Assembly (NCBI GenBank): GCA_035504215.1
Contig: DATJSI010000081.1
Location: 1-48,780 of the forward strand
Length of the DNA: 48,780 bases
Origin: Mycobacteriales bacterium
Lineage (GTDB): Bacteria > Actinomycetota > Actinomycetes > JAFAQI01
Direction: 5' to 3'
How positions within the stretch are numbered: the stretch's first letter is position 1; every line of letters starts with the position of its first letter. Positions 14,299 through 22,927 of the stretch are shown piece after piece. The position numbers and the translations under genes were made by a program. The notes below the pieces were generated by a model. The model saw only the letters and a program-made list of their open reading frames with translations. It did not search any database and was not told the origin of the DNA.

Positions 14299-14964
14299 GT
14301 GGACAGCAGCATCCCCGGTGTTGAACCGACACGTCGTTCGCGTGTTTGGGGGCGCGTATTTGCCGGTGTGTATGAGCCGTCTCTCTGGGCCGGCGAGCGG
14401 GCAGGCCTGCGTACCCAACGAAAGAAGCTGCTCGCTACGGCACGCGGACGCACAGTCGAGATCGGATCCGGTACTGGCCTCAACCTCGCGCATTACCCCG
14501 GTGACCTGGGCGAGTTGATCCTGACCGAACCAGACAGCGCGATGCGTTCTCGCCTGGACAAGAGGCTGAGCGGTGTCGCGCGACCCGTTGACGCGGACGC
14601 CGAGCACCTTCCGTTCGCCGATGGGTCGGTCGACACGGTCGTCTCGACCCTGGTGTTGTGCACCATCGACGACCCCGAACAGGCGCTGCGAGAGGTCGCC
14701 AGGGTATTGGCTCCCGATGGCCAATTTCTGTTCATCGAGCATGTCCGTTCCGACTCGGCAACACTGGCGCGCTGGCAGGATCGCCTGGCCACCCCGTGGT
14801 GTCGCTTTGCCCATGGGTGCCGGTGCAACCGTGCGATTGCGGAGCTGATGGTGAGTTGCGGATTTCAGCTCGACGCACTCGCCGAGGCTCGATGGCGCGC
14901 TATGCCGCCAATCGTGAGACCCCTCATCATCGGCCGGGCTCGACCCGGAGGCAGCGATGACTGA
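14299..14964 (+). CDS. Class I SAM-dependent methyltransferase
   Basis: A 221-residue methyltransferase of the Methyltransf_11 type. Motif I is RTVEIGSGTGLNLAHYP (around residues 50-66), the acidic end of strand 2 is LILTEPDSAM, motif III is VDADAEHLPFADGSVDTVVS and motif IV is ALREVARVLAPDGQFLFIEHV. The C-terminal half (WCRFAHGCRCNRAIAELMVSCGFQLDAL) resembles METTL7-like and UbiE-like enzymes that act on hydrophobic substrates. It overlaps the next gene by 8 nt, so the LLM oxidoreductase is probably translationally coupled to it. The substrate is not deducible. Confidence 0.85.
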   Translation: MDSSIPGVEPTRRSRVWGRVFAGVYEPSLWAGERAGLRTQRKKLLATARGRTVEIGSGTGLNLAHYPGDLGELILTEPDSAMRSRLDKRLSGVARPVDADAEHLPFADGSVDTVVSTLVLCTIDDPEQALREVARVLAPDGQFLFIEHVRSDSATLARWQDRLATPWCRFAHGCRCNRAIAELMVSCGFQLDALAEARWRAMPPIVRPLIIGRARPGGSDD

Positions 14965-15889
14965 CGTCCGGGTCGGGATGTTCCCGCCCGCCGCTGAGTT
15001 CACCGGAACTCTCGGCGGTTCGGAGGCGCTGCGGGGGACGCTCGCCCGCATGGCCGACCAGGGCGTTGATCACGTCTGCGTCGGCGACCACGTGAGTTTT
15101 TTCGTGGGAGCAGGCTCGGACGGACTGACCACGGCGACCGCCGTGTGCGCCGCTCATCCTGAGCTACCGGTCTACGTCGCGCTCTATCTGTTGCCGTTGC
15201 GCCATCCGGTACTGGTCGCTCGACAGCTCGCGACGCTTTCTCAACTGGCACCCGGCCGGCTCACGTTCGGCGTCGGGCTCGGCGGCGAGGACCCGCACGA
15301 GGTCGAGATCTGCGACGTGGACCCCAGGACGCGCGGACGCCGCATGGACGAATGCCTCCACATCCTCAGTCGTCTCAGCGCGGGTACGCCGGTTAGCTTC
15401 GACGGAACATTTTTCTCGCTCCGCGATGCGCTGATCTTGCCCGCGCCGTCGCCGCGGATTCCCGTGATCGTCGGAGGGCGGTCAGCTGCGGCGGTCAACC
15501 GTGCCGCACGGCTCGGCGACGGATGGCTTGGGATCTGGGTTTCGCCACCAAGATTCGCGGCGGTGCGCGATCAGATTGCGCGGGAGGCCGCCGAAGCGGG
15601 AAGAAACGGCCACGAGTTCAGCCATGCACTCAACGTCTGGTGCGGCTTTGCGCCCAAGCGAGCAGCGGCGCGCGGGTTTGTGTCGGCGCAGATGCAAGCC
15701 TTCTACCAGATGCCGTTCGAGCCGTTCGAGCGCTACTCGCCGTATGGCTCACCAACAGAGGTCGCCGAGTTTCTGATTCCCTACGTTGATGCTGGTTGCT
15801 CAGCGTTCAACCTGATTCCCTGCGCCATCGACATCGACGGCGCCACCAGTGCGGTGGCTGAAGTTCGACGGCTGCTCTCAGTGCGGTGA
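14957..15889 (+). CDS. LLM-class flavin/F420-dependent oxidoreductase
   Basis: A 310-residue luciferase-like monooxygenase-family TIM barrel. Visible family segments are VDHVCVGDHVSFFV (strand with the conserved DH), the LYLLPLRHPVLVARQLATLSQLAPGRLTFGVGLGGEDPHEV region, the RGRRMDECLHILSRL helix and IPVIVGGRSAAAVNRAARLGDGWLGI. In actinomycetes many members use coenzyme F420; the sequence cannot separate F420 from FMN use. Its ATG lies inside the end of the methyltransferase gene. The pair may modify and then oxidise or reduce the same molecule, which is inference. Confidence 0.85.
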   Translation: MTDVRVGMFPPAAEFTGTLGGSEALRGTLARMADQGVDHVCVGDHVSFFVGAGSDGLTTATAVCAAHPELPVYVALYLLPLRHPVLVARQLATLSQLAPGRLTFGVGLGGEDPHEVEICDVDPRTRGRRMDECLHILSRLSAGTPVSFDGTFFSLRDALILPAPSPRIPVIVGGRSAAAVNRAARLGDGWLGIWVSPPRFAAVRDQIAREAAEAGRNGHEFSHALNVWCGFAPKRAAARGFVSAQMQAFYQMPFEPFERYSPYGSPTEVAEFLIPYVDAGCSAFNLIPCAIDIDGATSAVAEVRRLLSVR

Positions 15890-16177
15890 GCCGGGTGGGA
15901 CACGAAGGTGATCTCGGCCGCCGCAAAATGATTGTCGCGCCTGCCAAGACCGGGCCGCGGTTCGTGTCCGGAGGCATCACCTCCACCAAAGATGGCCCTG
16001 CTTGATCAAAGATGGCCCTGCTTGATCGCTGCCTGAGCTCCTCGCGCCGGCTTGTCGGCTAGAGGGTGAGTGCGGTGGCGGGATAGTCCTCGACCGGTCG
16101 CGTCTTGAAGGTGGCGTGACACAAGACCATGCCGGCAGGGTCGGCGGTCGCCGGCTCCACGGTTCTGCATCTGTAGG
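15890..16177. other. Intergenic region with possible coding relic
   Basis: No intact gene. It includes the 20-bp tandem repeat described separately. On the minus strand the frame between about 16190 and 16059 reads [36 protein letters not shown] and stops at 16059. This looks like a natural protein C-terminus but has no start of its own. Confidence 0.35.
15988..16027 (+). repeat. Perfect 20-bp tandem duplication
   Basis: AAAGATGGCCCTGCTTGATC occurs twice without a gap or mismatch. It lies in the gap between the LLM gene and the SnoaL-like gene. Its origin is not clear; it may be the scar of an insertion or replication slippage. Confidence 0.8.
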
Positions 16178-16603
16178 TCAGCCCGGGTTCGCGGTCGGCG
16201 CTGGCAGGATGCCGAGCTGCACCAGCATCTGGAACATGCCCTGGTCCGACCAGTGCTCCACCGCCTGGCCGTCCCTGAACCGCCCGATGTTCGCGCTGTA
16301 GGTGTCGAACCGCTTGTTCGTGGCCGGGAAGCCGAGCTGGTCGCCCGTGTGGGTGCCGGTTCCGTGCACGACCCATCCGGCCGTGTCGCCCTCGACGATC
16401 ACGTTGCTGATCTCGGTGTGGACGTCCGGCACGGCAGCCCGCCAGACGGCGATCGAAGCCTTGAATGCTTCGCGGCCGACCAGGTCTCCGAGCGGTCCAT
16501 GGTCCACGTAGTCGGTGGTGAACAGCTCGTCGACCACCTCGAGGTGGCCTTCGTTGATGATCTCCTTGAAGATGCGGTCGAGGATGGCGCGGGCGTCGAA
16601 CAT
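16178..16603 (-). CDS. SnoaL-like ester cyclase / NTF2-fold protein
   Basis: A 141-residue NTF2-fold protein of the SnoaL/ester-cyclase type. Helix ARAILDRIFKEIINEGHLEVVDELF is followed by TTDYVDHGPLGDLVGREAFKASIAVWRAAVPDVHTEISNVIVEGDTAGWVVHGTGTHTG and FDTYSANIGRFRDGQAVEHWSDQGMFQMLVQLG, the usual family pattern. The ATG at 16603 follows GGAAGGAGA 6-7 nt upstream and is preferred to a longer open frame. Such proteins bind or cyclise small hydrophobic molecules, but most stand-alone members have no known substrate. It is divergent from the ECF sigma gene, with 137 bp between them. Confidence 0.85.
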   Translation of the reverse strand: MFDARAILDRIFKEIINEGHLEVVDELFTTDYVDHGPLGDLVGREAFKASIAVWRAAVPDVHTEISNVIVEGDTAGWVVHGTGTHTGDQLGFPATNKRFDTYSANIGRFRDGQAVEHWSDQGMFQMLVQLGILPAPTANPG

Positions 16604-16740
16604 CGAGGTCTCCTTCCAGCGGTTGGTTGAGGTACGCCGCCGCCAGGTGCGCCGGATCACTGCGCGCAGCTCGAGGGTCCGGTCTCCACATCCGGAATGC
16701 GGTTCGGCGGCGTACCCCTCGTGGAGACCTCGGAGGTGTC

Positions 16741-17400
16741 ATGACGTCGACGCTCGCTGCCGCCCCGCCGGCCGCGGCGCCCACGCGGATCCCAGCGAGC
16801 GGTCGCGGTCCGGGCGCCGCGCGCGGTAGCGTCCGGGCCGTGGACTCAGCCGGGGGGCTGCTGGTCGCGAGGCTGGCGGCGGGCGACGACCATGCGCTCG
16901 GCCAGGCGCTCGATGAGTGCGGGCCGTCGGTCTACGCCGCGGCGGTCCGGGTGCTTGGCAGTGGCGCCGGGGCCCAGGACGTGGTGCAGGACGTCTTCGT
17001 CGAGTTCTGGCGGCAGCCCGGGCGCTATGACCCGGCCCGCAGCAACCTTCGCTCCTACCTGGTCATGTGTGCGCGCAACCGAGCGCTCGACCTGGTGCGC
17101 AGCGATCTTCGCCGGATCGGGCGGGAGGAGCGGCACGTGCGGCTGGTCCCACCCCCTCGCGATGAGTGCCCGGCAGACCGAGCGGCGGCGAACGAGGCGG
17201 CGAGCGCGGTGCGAGAAGCCGTGCTTCGGCTGCCCGCGGAGCAGCGAGAGGTCGTCGAGCTCGCCTACTTCGACGGCCTGAGCTACCGCGAGGTCGCTCG
17301 CGCCGCCGGCATCCCGGAAGGTACGGCGAAGTCACGGCTGCGGCTCGGCCTGGCAAAGCTCGAAGCCGCCCTGGACAAACAACTGTTGGAGTCAATGTGA
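16741..17400 (+). CDS. ECF-type RNA polymerase sigma factor
   Basis: A 219-residue group 4 sigma factor. After an Ala/Pro-rich N-terminus, region 2 reads YAAAVRVLGSGAGAQDVVQDVFVEFWRQPGRYDPARSNLRSYLVMCARNRALDLVRSD. Region 4 reads AVLRLPAEQREVVELAYFDGLSYREVARAAGIPEGTAKSRLRLGLAKLEAAL and contains the -35-recognising helix-turn-helix. ATG 16741 is chosen because GGAGGT lies 3 nt upstream and the core begins after it. The downstream MDMPI-domain gene overlaps by 4 nt (GTGA), a pairing often seen in actinomycetes, which suggests that the partner modulates the sigma factor. Confidence 0.93.
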   Translation: MTSTLAAAPPAAAPTRIPASGRGPGAARGSVRAVDSAGGLLVARLAAGDDHALGQALDECGPSVYAAAVRVLGSGAGAQDVVQDVFVEFWRQPGRYDPARSNLRSYLVMCARNRALDLVRSDLRRIGREERHVRLVPPPRDECPADRAAANEAASAVREAVLRLPAEQREVVELAYFDGLSYREVARAAGIPEGTAKSRLRLGLAKLEAALDKQLLESM

Positions 17401-18251
17401 TCGGCGACCTGGCGGCCCTGCCGGGTGATCTGCGGGACCAGGTGCTGGCCGCGGCCAGAGATGCGCGCACGCCGGGCCTCGCCGTACCCCGACCGCCTGT
17501 CATGACGGCCGTGGAGGCGTTCGGGCGGGCGGCCGACTCGCTCTATGCGGTGCTCTGTGCGCTCGAGGAAGAGCAGTGGCTCGCCCCCGCGCTGCGTGAT
17601 CTCGACGTCCAAGGGGCCGTCGGGCACCTGACGGCAGTCGAGACCGACATGCATCGGGCGCTCGCTGACGACGACGCAGTGGCGAAAGCCGACCACGTCG
17701 CTTCGACTCAGGCGGTTGCTGCCGCGCAGCGGGGACGCCCAGCGAGAGCCACGTGCCGCGACTGGCGGGACGCGGTCGACCGCACGATCGCGCTCGCGGA
17801 CAGCGAGCCGGCCGAGCGCAGGGTCGCGATCCACGGCCTCGCCATGCGGCTATGCGATCTGCTCGTGGTGCGGGCCTTCGAGCTCTGGACGCACGAGAAC
17901 GACATCCGTCTCGCCGTCGGCCTGCCGCCGTCGGTGCCTGACGATGCAACGCTGTGCCTGATGACTGCCCTCGCGATCCAGCTGCTGCCGATCGGTGTCG
18001 CGCGCGTCGGTCTCTCGACGTCGCCGGTCGACCTTCACCTCGTGCTCACTGGTCCCGGTGGCGGCGCATGGGACCTGACCGTGGGCGCAACGGCCGGACA
18101 GTCGGTCGCAACGACGATCGTCGCCGACTCGGTCGGGTTCTGCCGACTGGTGGCCAATCGCGTCCGGCCGGATGACCTCGAAGTCGTCGTCGAAGGTGCC
18201 GACCGTGCCTACGAGGTCCTGGCCGGTGCGGCTTCGCTCGCCCTGGATTGA
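17397..18251 (+). CDS. MDMPI-domain (mycothiol-dependent maleylpyruvate isomerase-like) protein
   Basis: A 284-residue protein. The helical bundle AVEAFGRAADSLYAVLCALEEEQWLAPALRDLDVQGAVGHLTAVETDMHRAL is the DinB/MDMPI-type N-terminal domain. The segments VVRAFELWTHENDIRLAVGLPP and a C-terminal SCP2-like region (VDLHLVLTGPGGGAWDLTVG) complete the family pattern. The His residues of the metal site (in GHLTAVETDMH and LWTHENDI) are present. The GTG start overlaps the sigma factor stop. It may be a thiol-dependent enzyme, or a redox-responsive regulator of the ECF sigma. Its 3' end overlaps the convergent USP gene by 43 bp. Confidence 0.8.
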   Translation: MIGDLAALPGDLRDQVLAAARDARTPGLAVPRPPVMTAVEAFGRAADSLYAVLCALEEEQWLAPALRDLDVQGAVGHLTAVETDMHRALADDDAVAKADHVASTQAVAAAQRGRPARATCRDWRDAVDRTIALADSEPAERRVAIHGLAMRLCDLLVVRAFELWTHENDIRLAVGLPPSVPDDATLCLMTALAIQLLPIGVARVGLSTSPVDLHLVLTGPGGGAWDLTVGATAGQSVATTIVADSVGFCRLVANRVRPDDLEVVVEGADRAYEVLAGAASLALD

Positions 18252-19105
18252 TCGCCCACGACGACGACCGGCACGCGCGTCTGCGACGTGACCACGTGGA
18301 CGAAAGCGCGCTCGGCGGCCTCGCCGTGGGGATGTGCGCCGACGACTAAGAGCGCCTGCTCGCTCGCCGCGATATCGATCAGCCGGTTCGCCGTATCGGT
18401 CGGAGCGTCCGCACACTCCACGGCCGGCTCGACCGGAACCTGGCGGCGGGCCCAGGCATGCCAGGAGATCCCGCCGGGAGCGCGCCCGCGGGAGTTGCCG
18501 GTGGGCGCGTGGACGGCGAGCAGGTTCACCCCGATCCGGCGGGCTGCGCATGATGCCCACTGAAGCGCGCCGACAGCGGCAGCCGAGCGTGCGACGCCGC
18601 AGACGATCGCCTTGGGCGGCTGGTCGGGGGTGCCTTCGGGGACGACCAGAACCGGGCAGCGCGCCTGGTCGATGACCCGGCGGCTGGTCAGATCGATGGT
18701 GGCAACCGTCGGCAGCGCGCTGGCCGCGATTCCTACGACGAGCAGGGCAGCGTTGTCCGATGCATCGAGGAGGGCGTCGGCGAGCGGCTCGTGGGCCACT
18801 CGTACGTCGATGATCTTCAACCCGGACTTTGCATGCCCGGCAAGGTCCAGCAGCTGGGCGATCGCCGCGTCTCGTTCCATGCCGACCAGGCCATTGGCAG
18901 GCGTGAGCCCTGGTGCGATGTCGGTCGCGGCGCGGACGATCGTCAGACGCGTGCCGCGCGACCGAGCTTCCCGCGCTGCCATCCGCAGTGCGGCATCGCC
19001 TGCCGCCGAGCGGGTGTAGCCGACGACGACAGGAGCGCTGTCGGCGGCGGCGAAGATCCTGCTGCGCAGCTCGGCGTACGTCGGCTGGTCACCTCGTTGG
19101 GGCAC
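18209..19105 (-). CDS. Universal stress protein, two UspA domains
   Basis: A 298-residue tandem USP. Domain 1 (about residues 25-155) starts PVVVGYTRSAAGDAALRMAA and ends LLVVGIAASALPTVATIDLTSRRVIDQARCPVLVVPE. Domain 2 (about 166-285) starts AIVCGVARSAAAVGALQWAS and ends LLVVGAHPHGEAAERAFVHVVTSQTRVPVVVVGD. The ATP-binding G-2x-G-9x-G(S/T) motif is degenerate in both. GTG 19105 is the start. Its two-domain form is like the USPs of the mycobacterial DosR regulon. Its upstream region has no clear DosR-like box. Confidence 0.9.
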   Translation of the reverse strand: MPQRGDQPTYAELRSRIFAAADSAPVVVGYTRSAAGDAALRMAAREARSRGTRLTIVRAATDIAPGLTPANGLVGMERDAAIAQLLDLAGHAKSGLKIIDVRVAHEPLADALLDASDNAALLVVGIAASALPTVATIDLTSRRVIDQARCPVLVVPEGTPDQPPKAIVCGVARSAAAVGALQWASCAARRIGVNLLAVHAPTGNSRGRAPGGISWHAWARRQVPVEPAVECADAPTDTANRLIDIAASEQALLVVGAHPHGEAAERAFVHVVTSQTRVPVVVVGDQSRASEAAPARTS

Positions 19106-19400
19106 GCATCACTGTCCGCCCGGACATGCCGGGTCGTGAAGTGCCGAAAGGAAGGTTGTCCAAAGGGCCTAGGTCGTCGGTCACACAGCGGACAATCGGG
19201 ACCGGCTCCCGGCGTGGCGTGCTGCACTGATGACTCAGCACCTTGACCGGCCTCGCCCAGCGCCCGCAGCGAGGCGGCAGTAACCGGGTGCGGCCTTGAC
19301 CACGCCGTCGGCTGATGCCGAGATTGAGGTGGTCCCGGGCGCGTGGCACATGGGCGGAATCCATGAGCGGTGCCTGCGAATCCCTCCCGGAGATCGCGAC

Positions 19401-21710
19401 ATGACCACGCCGGTCGAGCCTGCCTTCGCCGAGGAGATGGCGATCGCGGCAATCGTGCGGTCGTCTCACGATGCAGTGATTGCGAAAGCCGTCGACGGCA
19501 CCATCACGTTCTGGAACGAAGGCGCGACCACGCTCTACGGCTTCGACCGCGAGGACATCCTCGGCAAGAACATCGAGGTCATGATCCCGCCCGAATACCT
19601 CGCGATCGAGCGCGCCCGCCACGAGCACGTTGCGCGTGGCGAGGCCGAGAGCGGTTACCGCTGCGTCCGGCTGCATGCCGACGGCCGTCCAGTCGCTGTC
19701 GTCATGTCCATGTCACCGGTCCGCGACGAGAACGGAACCGTCGTCGGCCTCGCCACGATCTCCCGGCCGGTGAGCGACCAGGAGACCGCGGACGCCCGCT
19801 ACTCCTCACTGCTCGAAGCCGCGCCGGATGCCATGGTGTGCGTCGATCGGCGCGGCGAGATCCAGCTGGTCAACGCGGCGACCGCAGCGATGTTCGGCTA
19901 CACCCGCGAGGAGCTGGTCGGATCTCCGCTGGAGATACTGCTTCCCGAGAGCCTGCGGGACGTGCATCGCCGACACCGTGATGAGTTCTTCCGTAGTCCG
20001 GCGCCGCGAGCGATGGGCGTGGGGCTGGCGCTGCAGGGCCGGCATCGGAACGGTACGACGTTCCCGGTCGAGGTCAGCCTCGCGGTCGACAGCTCCGCCG
20101 AGGGCCTCGCGATCGCGGCCGTGCGGGACGTCTCGGGCCTGCGAGCGACCGAGGCGGCTCTGCGCCAGAGCGAGACGCAGCTGCGGCAGCTCGCCGACAA
20201 CGTCGACATCGTGTTCTGCCTGTATGAGATCGACCCGTTGCGCTACATCTACGTGAGTCCCAGCTTTCACGATCTCACCGGTTGGGGACCGGGCGAGATG
20301 CTCTCGGATGTTGACTTCTCTCAACGACTGGTGCACCCCGACGACTGGGAGCGCTGGTCCACCACGTTCTTCGCTCCGACCATGTCCGGCCTTCCGGCTC
20401 GCTCGGAGCACCGGATCGTCCGAGCCGATGGCGGGATTCGCTGGGTGCGGTCCTATGCGAACCCCGTGCCGGATCTCAATGGCCCGGTCACGCGCGTGGT
20501 CACGACCACCGAGGATGTGACCGATCGAGTAGAGGCGGCTCGGGCGTTGCAGGAGGCCGAGGCCGCCGCGCGCGCCGCCAACGACGCGAAGAACGACTTT
20601 CTCTCGCGAATGAGCCACGAGCTGCGTACACCGCTCAACGCCGTACTCGGCTTCGGGCAGCTGCTCGAGCACCACCTCGTCGCGACGGAGTACGCCGACT
20701 ACGCGCGTCACGTGGTCCGGGCCGGACGGCATCTGCTGGACCTGATCAACGAAGTGCTCGACATCGCCCGGATCGAGGCCGGCGAGATGACCCTGAGTCT
20801 CGAGCCGGTGGCGGTGGCCAGCATCGTGGATGAAACCGCGCTGCTGATGCAACCGCTCGCCGCTGATGCGGGGGTGACCCTTGCGGTCCGGGCTGGTGCG
20901 GCTGACGCGTATGCGCTGGCTGACCGCCAGCGGCTGCGGCAGATTCTGCTGAACCTGCTCTCCAATGCGATCAAGTACAACCGGGCGGGGGGCGGCGTCT
21001 GGGTGTCCTGGCTGCCGCAGTCCGGCGGACGAGTCAGCATCCGCGTGCAGGACGACGGCCCAGGCATCTCCCCGGACTGCTACGACCGGATCTTCATTCC
21101 GTTCGACCGGCTCGGTCAGGAGGGGAGCGGAATCGAGGGCACCGGCGTCGGTCTGACCGTCACCCGTGGTTTGACCGAGCTGATGAACGGGGCGTTGACC
21201 TTCGACTCCCAGCTGGGCGAGGGTACGACGTTCTCGGTCGACCTCCCGCTTGCAGCAGCGCCGCCCGTCGCGACGGTTGCGCCCGACACGACGGCGCCGC
21301 GCGATGAGTTCCCGGTCGGCACCCGCTCTGTCCTCTATATCGAGGACAACGAGCCCAACGTCCGGGTCATGGAGTCCGTCCTGGCCCTGCGCCCGGAGTG
21401 GCGAATGATCCATGCCGGGCTGGCGAGCCTCGGCCTCGAGCTGGCACGTGCGCAGCGACCCGACCTCATCCTGCTCGACGTGCACCTGCCGGACGGATCC
21501 GGCCTCGACGTGTTGGCCGCGTTGCAGGACGATCCCGCAACGGCGAATCTCCGGGTGGTCGTGCTGAGCGCCGATGCGAGCAGCCAGCAGATCCACCGGC
21601 TGCTCAATGCCGGCGCAGAGAAATACATCACGAAGCCGTTGGACCTCACCGAGGTCCTCACGCTGCTCGACGGGATCGCCGGCGCGAAGGAGAAGGCGGT
21701 CGCGCAGTGA
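19401..21710 (+). CDS. Hybrid sensor histidine kinase with three PAS domains and a receiver
   Basis: A 769-residue protein. PAS1 (AIAAIVRSSHDAVIAKAVDGTITFWNEGATTLYGF), PAS2 (SLLEAAPDAMVCVDRRGEIQLVNAATAAMFGY) and PAS3 with PAC (VFCLYEIDPLRYIYVSPSFHDLTGW ... RWVRSYANPVPD) lead into HisKA with His406 in SRMSHELRTPLNAVLGF. The HATPase_c domain follows (ILLNLLSNAIKYN, DDGPGI, GVGLTVTRGL). A C-terminal receiver (VLYIEDNEPN ... Asp693 in LILLDVHLPDGSGLD) completes it. No transmembrane segment is seen, so it is cytosolic and likely senses redox, oxygen or a ligand through PAS. ATG 19401 has GGAGA upstream; TTG 19296 is the alternative. It overlaps the REC-EAL gene by 4 nt. Confidence 0.92.
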   Translation: MTTPVEPAFAEEMAIAAIVRSSHDAVIAKAVDGTITFWNEGATTLYGFDREDILGKNIEVMIPPEYLAIERARHEHVARGEAESGYRCVRLHADGRPVAVVMSMSPVRDENGTVVGLATISRPVSDQETADARYSSLLEAAPDAMVCVDRRGEIQLVNAATAAMFGYTREELVGSPLEILLPESLRDVHRRHRDEFFRSPAPRAMGVGLALQGRHRNGTTFPVEVSLAVDSSAEGLAIAAVRDVSGLRATEAALRQSETQLRQLADNVDIVFCLYEIDPLRYIYVSPSFHDLTGWGPGEMLSDVDFSQRLVHPDDWERWSTTFFAPTMSGLPARSEHRIVRADGGIRWVRSYANPVPDLNGPVTRVVTTTEDVTDRVEAARALQEAEAAARAANDAKNDFLSRMSHELRTPLNAVLGFGQLLEHHLVATEYADYARHVVRAGRHLLDLINEVLDIARIEAGEMTLSLEPVAVASIVDETALLMQPLAADAGVTLAVRAGAADAYALADRQRLRQILLNLLSNAIKYNRAGGGVWVSWLPQSGGRVSIRVQDDGPGISPDCYDRIFIPFDRLGQEGSGIEGTGVGLTVTRGLTELMNGALTFDSQLGEGTTFSVDLPLAAAPPVATVAPDTTAPRDEFPVGTRSVLYIEDNEPNVRVMESVLALRPEWRMIHAGLASLGLELARAQRPDLILLDVHLPDGSGLDVLAALQDDPATANLRVVVLSADASSQQIHRLLNAGAEKYITKPLDLTEVLTLLDGIAGAKEKAVAQ

Positions 21711-22927
21711 ACCAGTCCTTGGCGCCGTTCGCCACGATGACCGTGCTGGTGATCGACGACAACCCGATCAACGTGGACCTGCTCAAGGCGATGCTCAAGT
21801 CCGAAGGGCTCCCGCGGATCATCTGTGAGACCGAGGCGCGGCGGGTGGCGGGGATGCTCCCGTTGGTCAATCCCGACCTCATCCTGCTCGACCTGCACAT
21901 GCCACACGTCAACGGCTACCAGGTGCTCGACCAGATTCGCGACTTCGCCGGCGGCACCTACCTCCCGGTGCTGGTGCTCACGGCGGACGTGACGCCGGAG
22001 GCACGCAATCGCGCGTTGGAGCACGGCGCGCGCGACTTCCTGACCAAACCGCTCGACGTCACCGAGGTCATGCTGCGGATCGCCAACCTGCTGCAGACCC
22101 GGCAGCTCTACGCCGACCTGCGGCGTACGGTTCATGCGAACGGCGTCAACGGCTCCAGTAGCTCGAACAGCTCGCACGGGCCGAACGGGTCGGTCGAGCT
22201 GGACGAACCGCGGGTCCGCGACGTGATCCAGAACGTGATCGACGACCGGCGGCTCGCTCCGTTCTTCCAGCCGGTGGTCGACATCCACGAGCAGGTGACG
22301 GTTGGATACGAGGCGCTCGCGCGGTTCGTCCAGCCGAGCCCGCGCGGACCGGCCGGCTGGTTTCAGGACGCGCACCAGGTCGGGCTCGGGTTCAACCTCG
22401 AGTGGCTCGCGGTGACCCAAGCGCTGAGCTTCCTCGAGACGATCCCGCCGGAGTGCTTCCTCGCGCTCAACATGTCGCCCTCGACGATCCTCCATCTGCG
22501 GCACCAGCCGCTGTGCTCCGCCGAGTTCTGCCCACAGATCGTCGTCGAGCTCACCGAGCACGTGCCCGTCGAGGACTACGCCGCATTGCAAGTGTCGTTG
22601 GCGGAGGTGCGGGAGAACGGTGCCCGGCTTGCCGCCGACGACCTCGGCGCCGGGTACGCCGGCTTCCGTCATTTGATCGCCCTCGAGCCGGATATCATCA
22701 AGCTCGACATCTCGCTGGTCAACGACATCCATCGCAACCGTCCTGCCCGTGCACTCGCCCGGGCATTGATGGCGTTCGCCACTGACGTCGGCGCAACCGT
22801 CATCGCGGAGGGCGTCGAAAACGCCGACGACCTCGCCGAACTGCGCGAGCTCGGCGTGCGGTGGGCGCAGGGGTACTTCCTGGGCCGGCCGGCTCCGCTT
22901 CCGAGCCACGGCGCTCTGCCGGCATGA
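21707..22927 (+). CDS. Response regulator with EAL cyclic-di-GMP phosphodiesterase output
   Basis: A 406-residue protein. The receiver (TVLVIDDNPINVDLLKAML ... LILLDLHMPHVNGYQVLDQI ... KPLDVTEVMLRI) is followed by a Ser/Asn linker and an EAL domain. The catalytic pattern looks complete: GYEALARF (the EAL), LNMSPSTIL, VVELTEH, AADDLGAGYAGF, IIKLDISLV and VIAEGVEN. It should hydrolyse c-di-GMP when phosphorylated. The GTG start overlaps the hybrid kinase stop (GTGA), so the two form a phosphorelay. This would link PAS sensing to c-di-GMP level. Confidence 0.92.
   Translation: MNQSLAPFATMTVLVIDDNPINVDLLKAMLKSEGLPRIICETEARRVAGMLPLVNPDLILLDLHMPHVNGYQVLDQIRDFAGGTYLPVLVLTADVTPEARNRALEHGARDFLTKPLDVTEVMLRIANLLQTRQLYADLRRTVHANGVNGSSSSNSSHGPNGSVELDEPRVRDVIQNVIDDRRLAPFFQPVVDIHEQVTVGYEALARFVQPSPRGPAGWFQDAHQVGLGFNLEWLAVTQALSFLETIPPECFLALNMSPSTILHLRHQPLCSAEFCPQIVVELTEHVPVEDYAALQVSLAEVRENGARLAADDLGAGYAGFRHLIALEPDIIKLDISLVNDIHRNRPARALARALMAFATDVGATVIAEGVENADDLAELRELGVRWAQGYFLGRPAPLPSHGALPA

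Noticed and set aside
19154-19172. Possible DosR-like box between the USP and the PAS kinase
   Set aside because: TTGTCCAAAGGGCCTA has the half-sites in the wrong order (GTCC first), and the overlapping GGGCCTAGGTC is one base short. Not counted with the other boxes.
19296-19400. TTG 19296 as the start of the PAS hybrid kinase
   Set aside because: The extra 35 residues show no domain and no Shine-Dalgarno; ATG 19401 has GGAGA upstream and begins just before PAS1.
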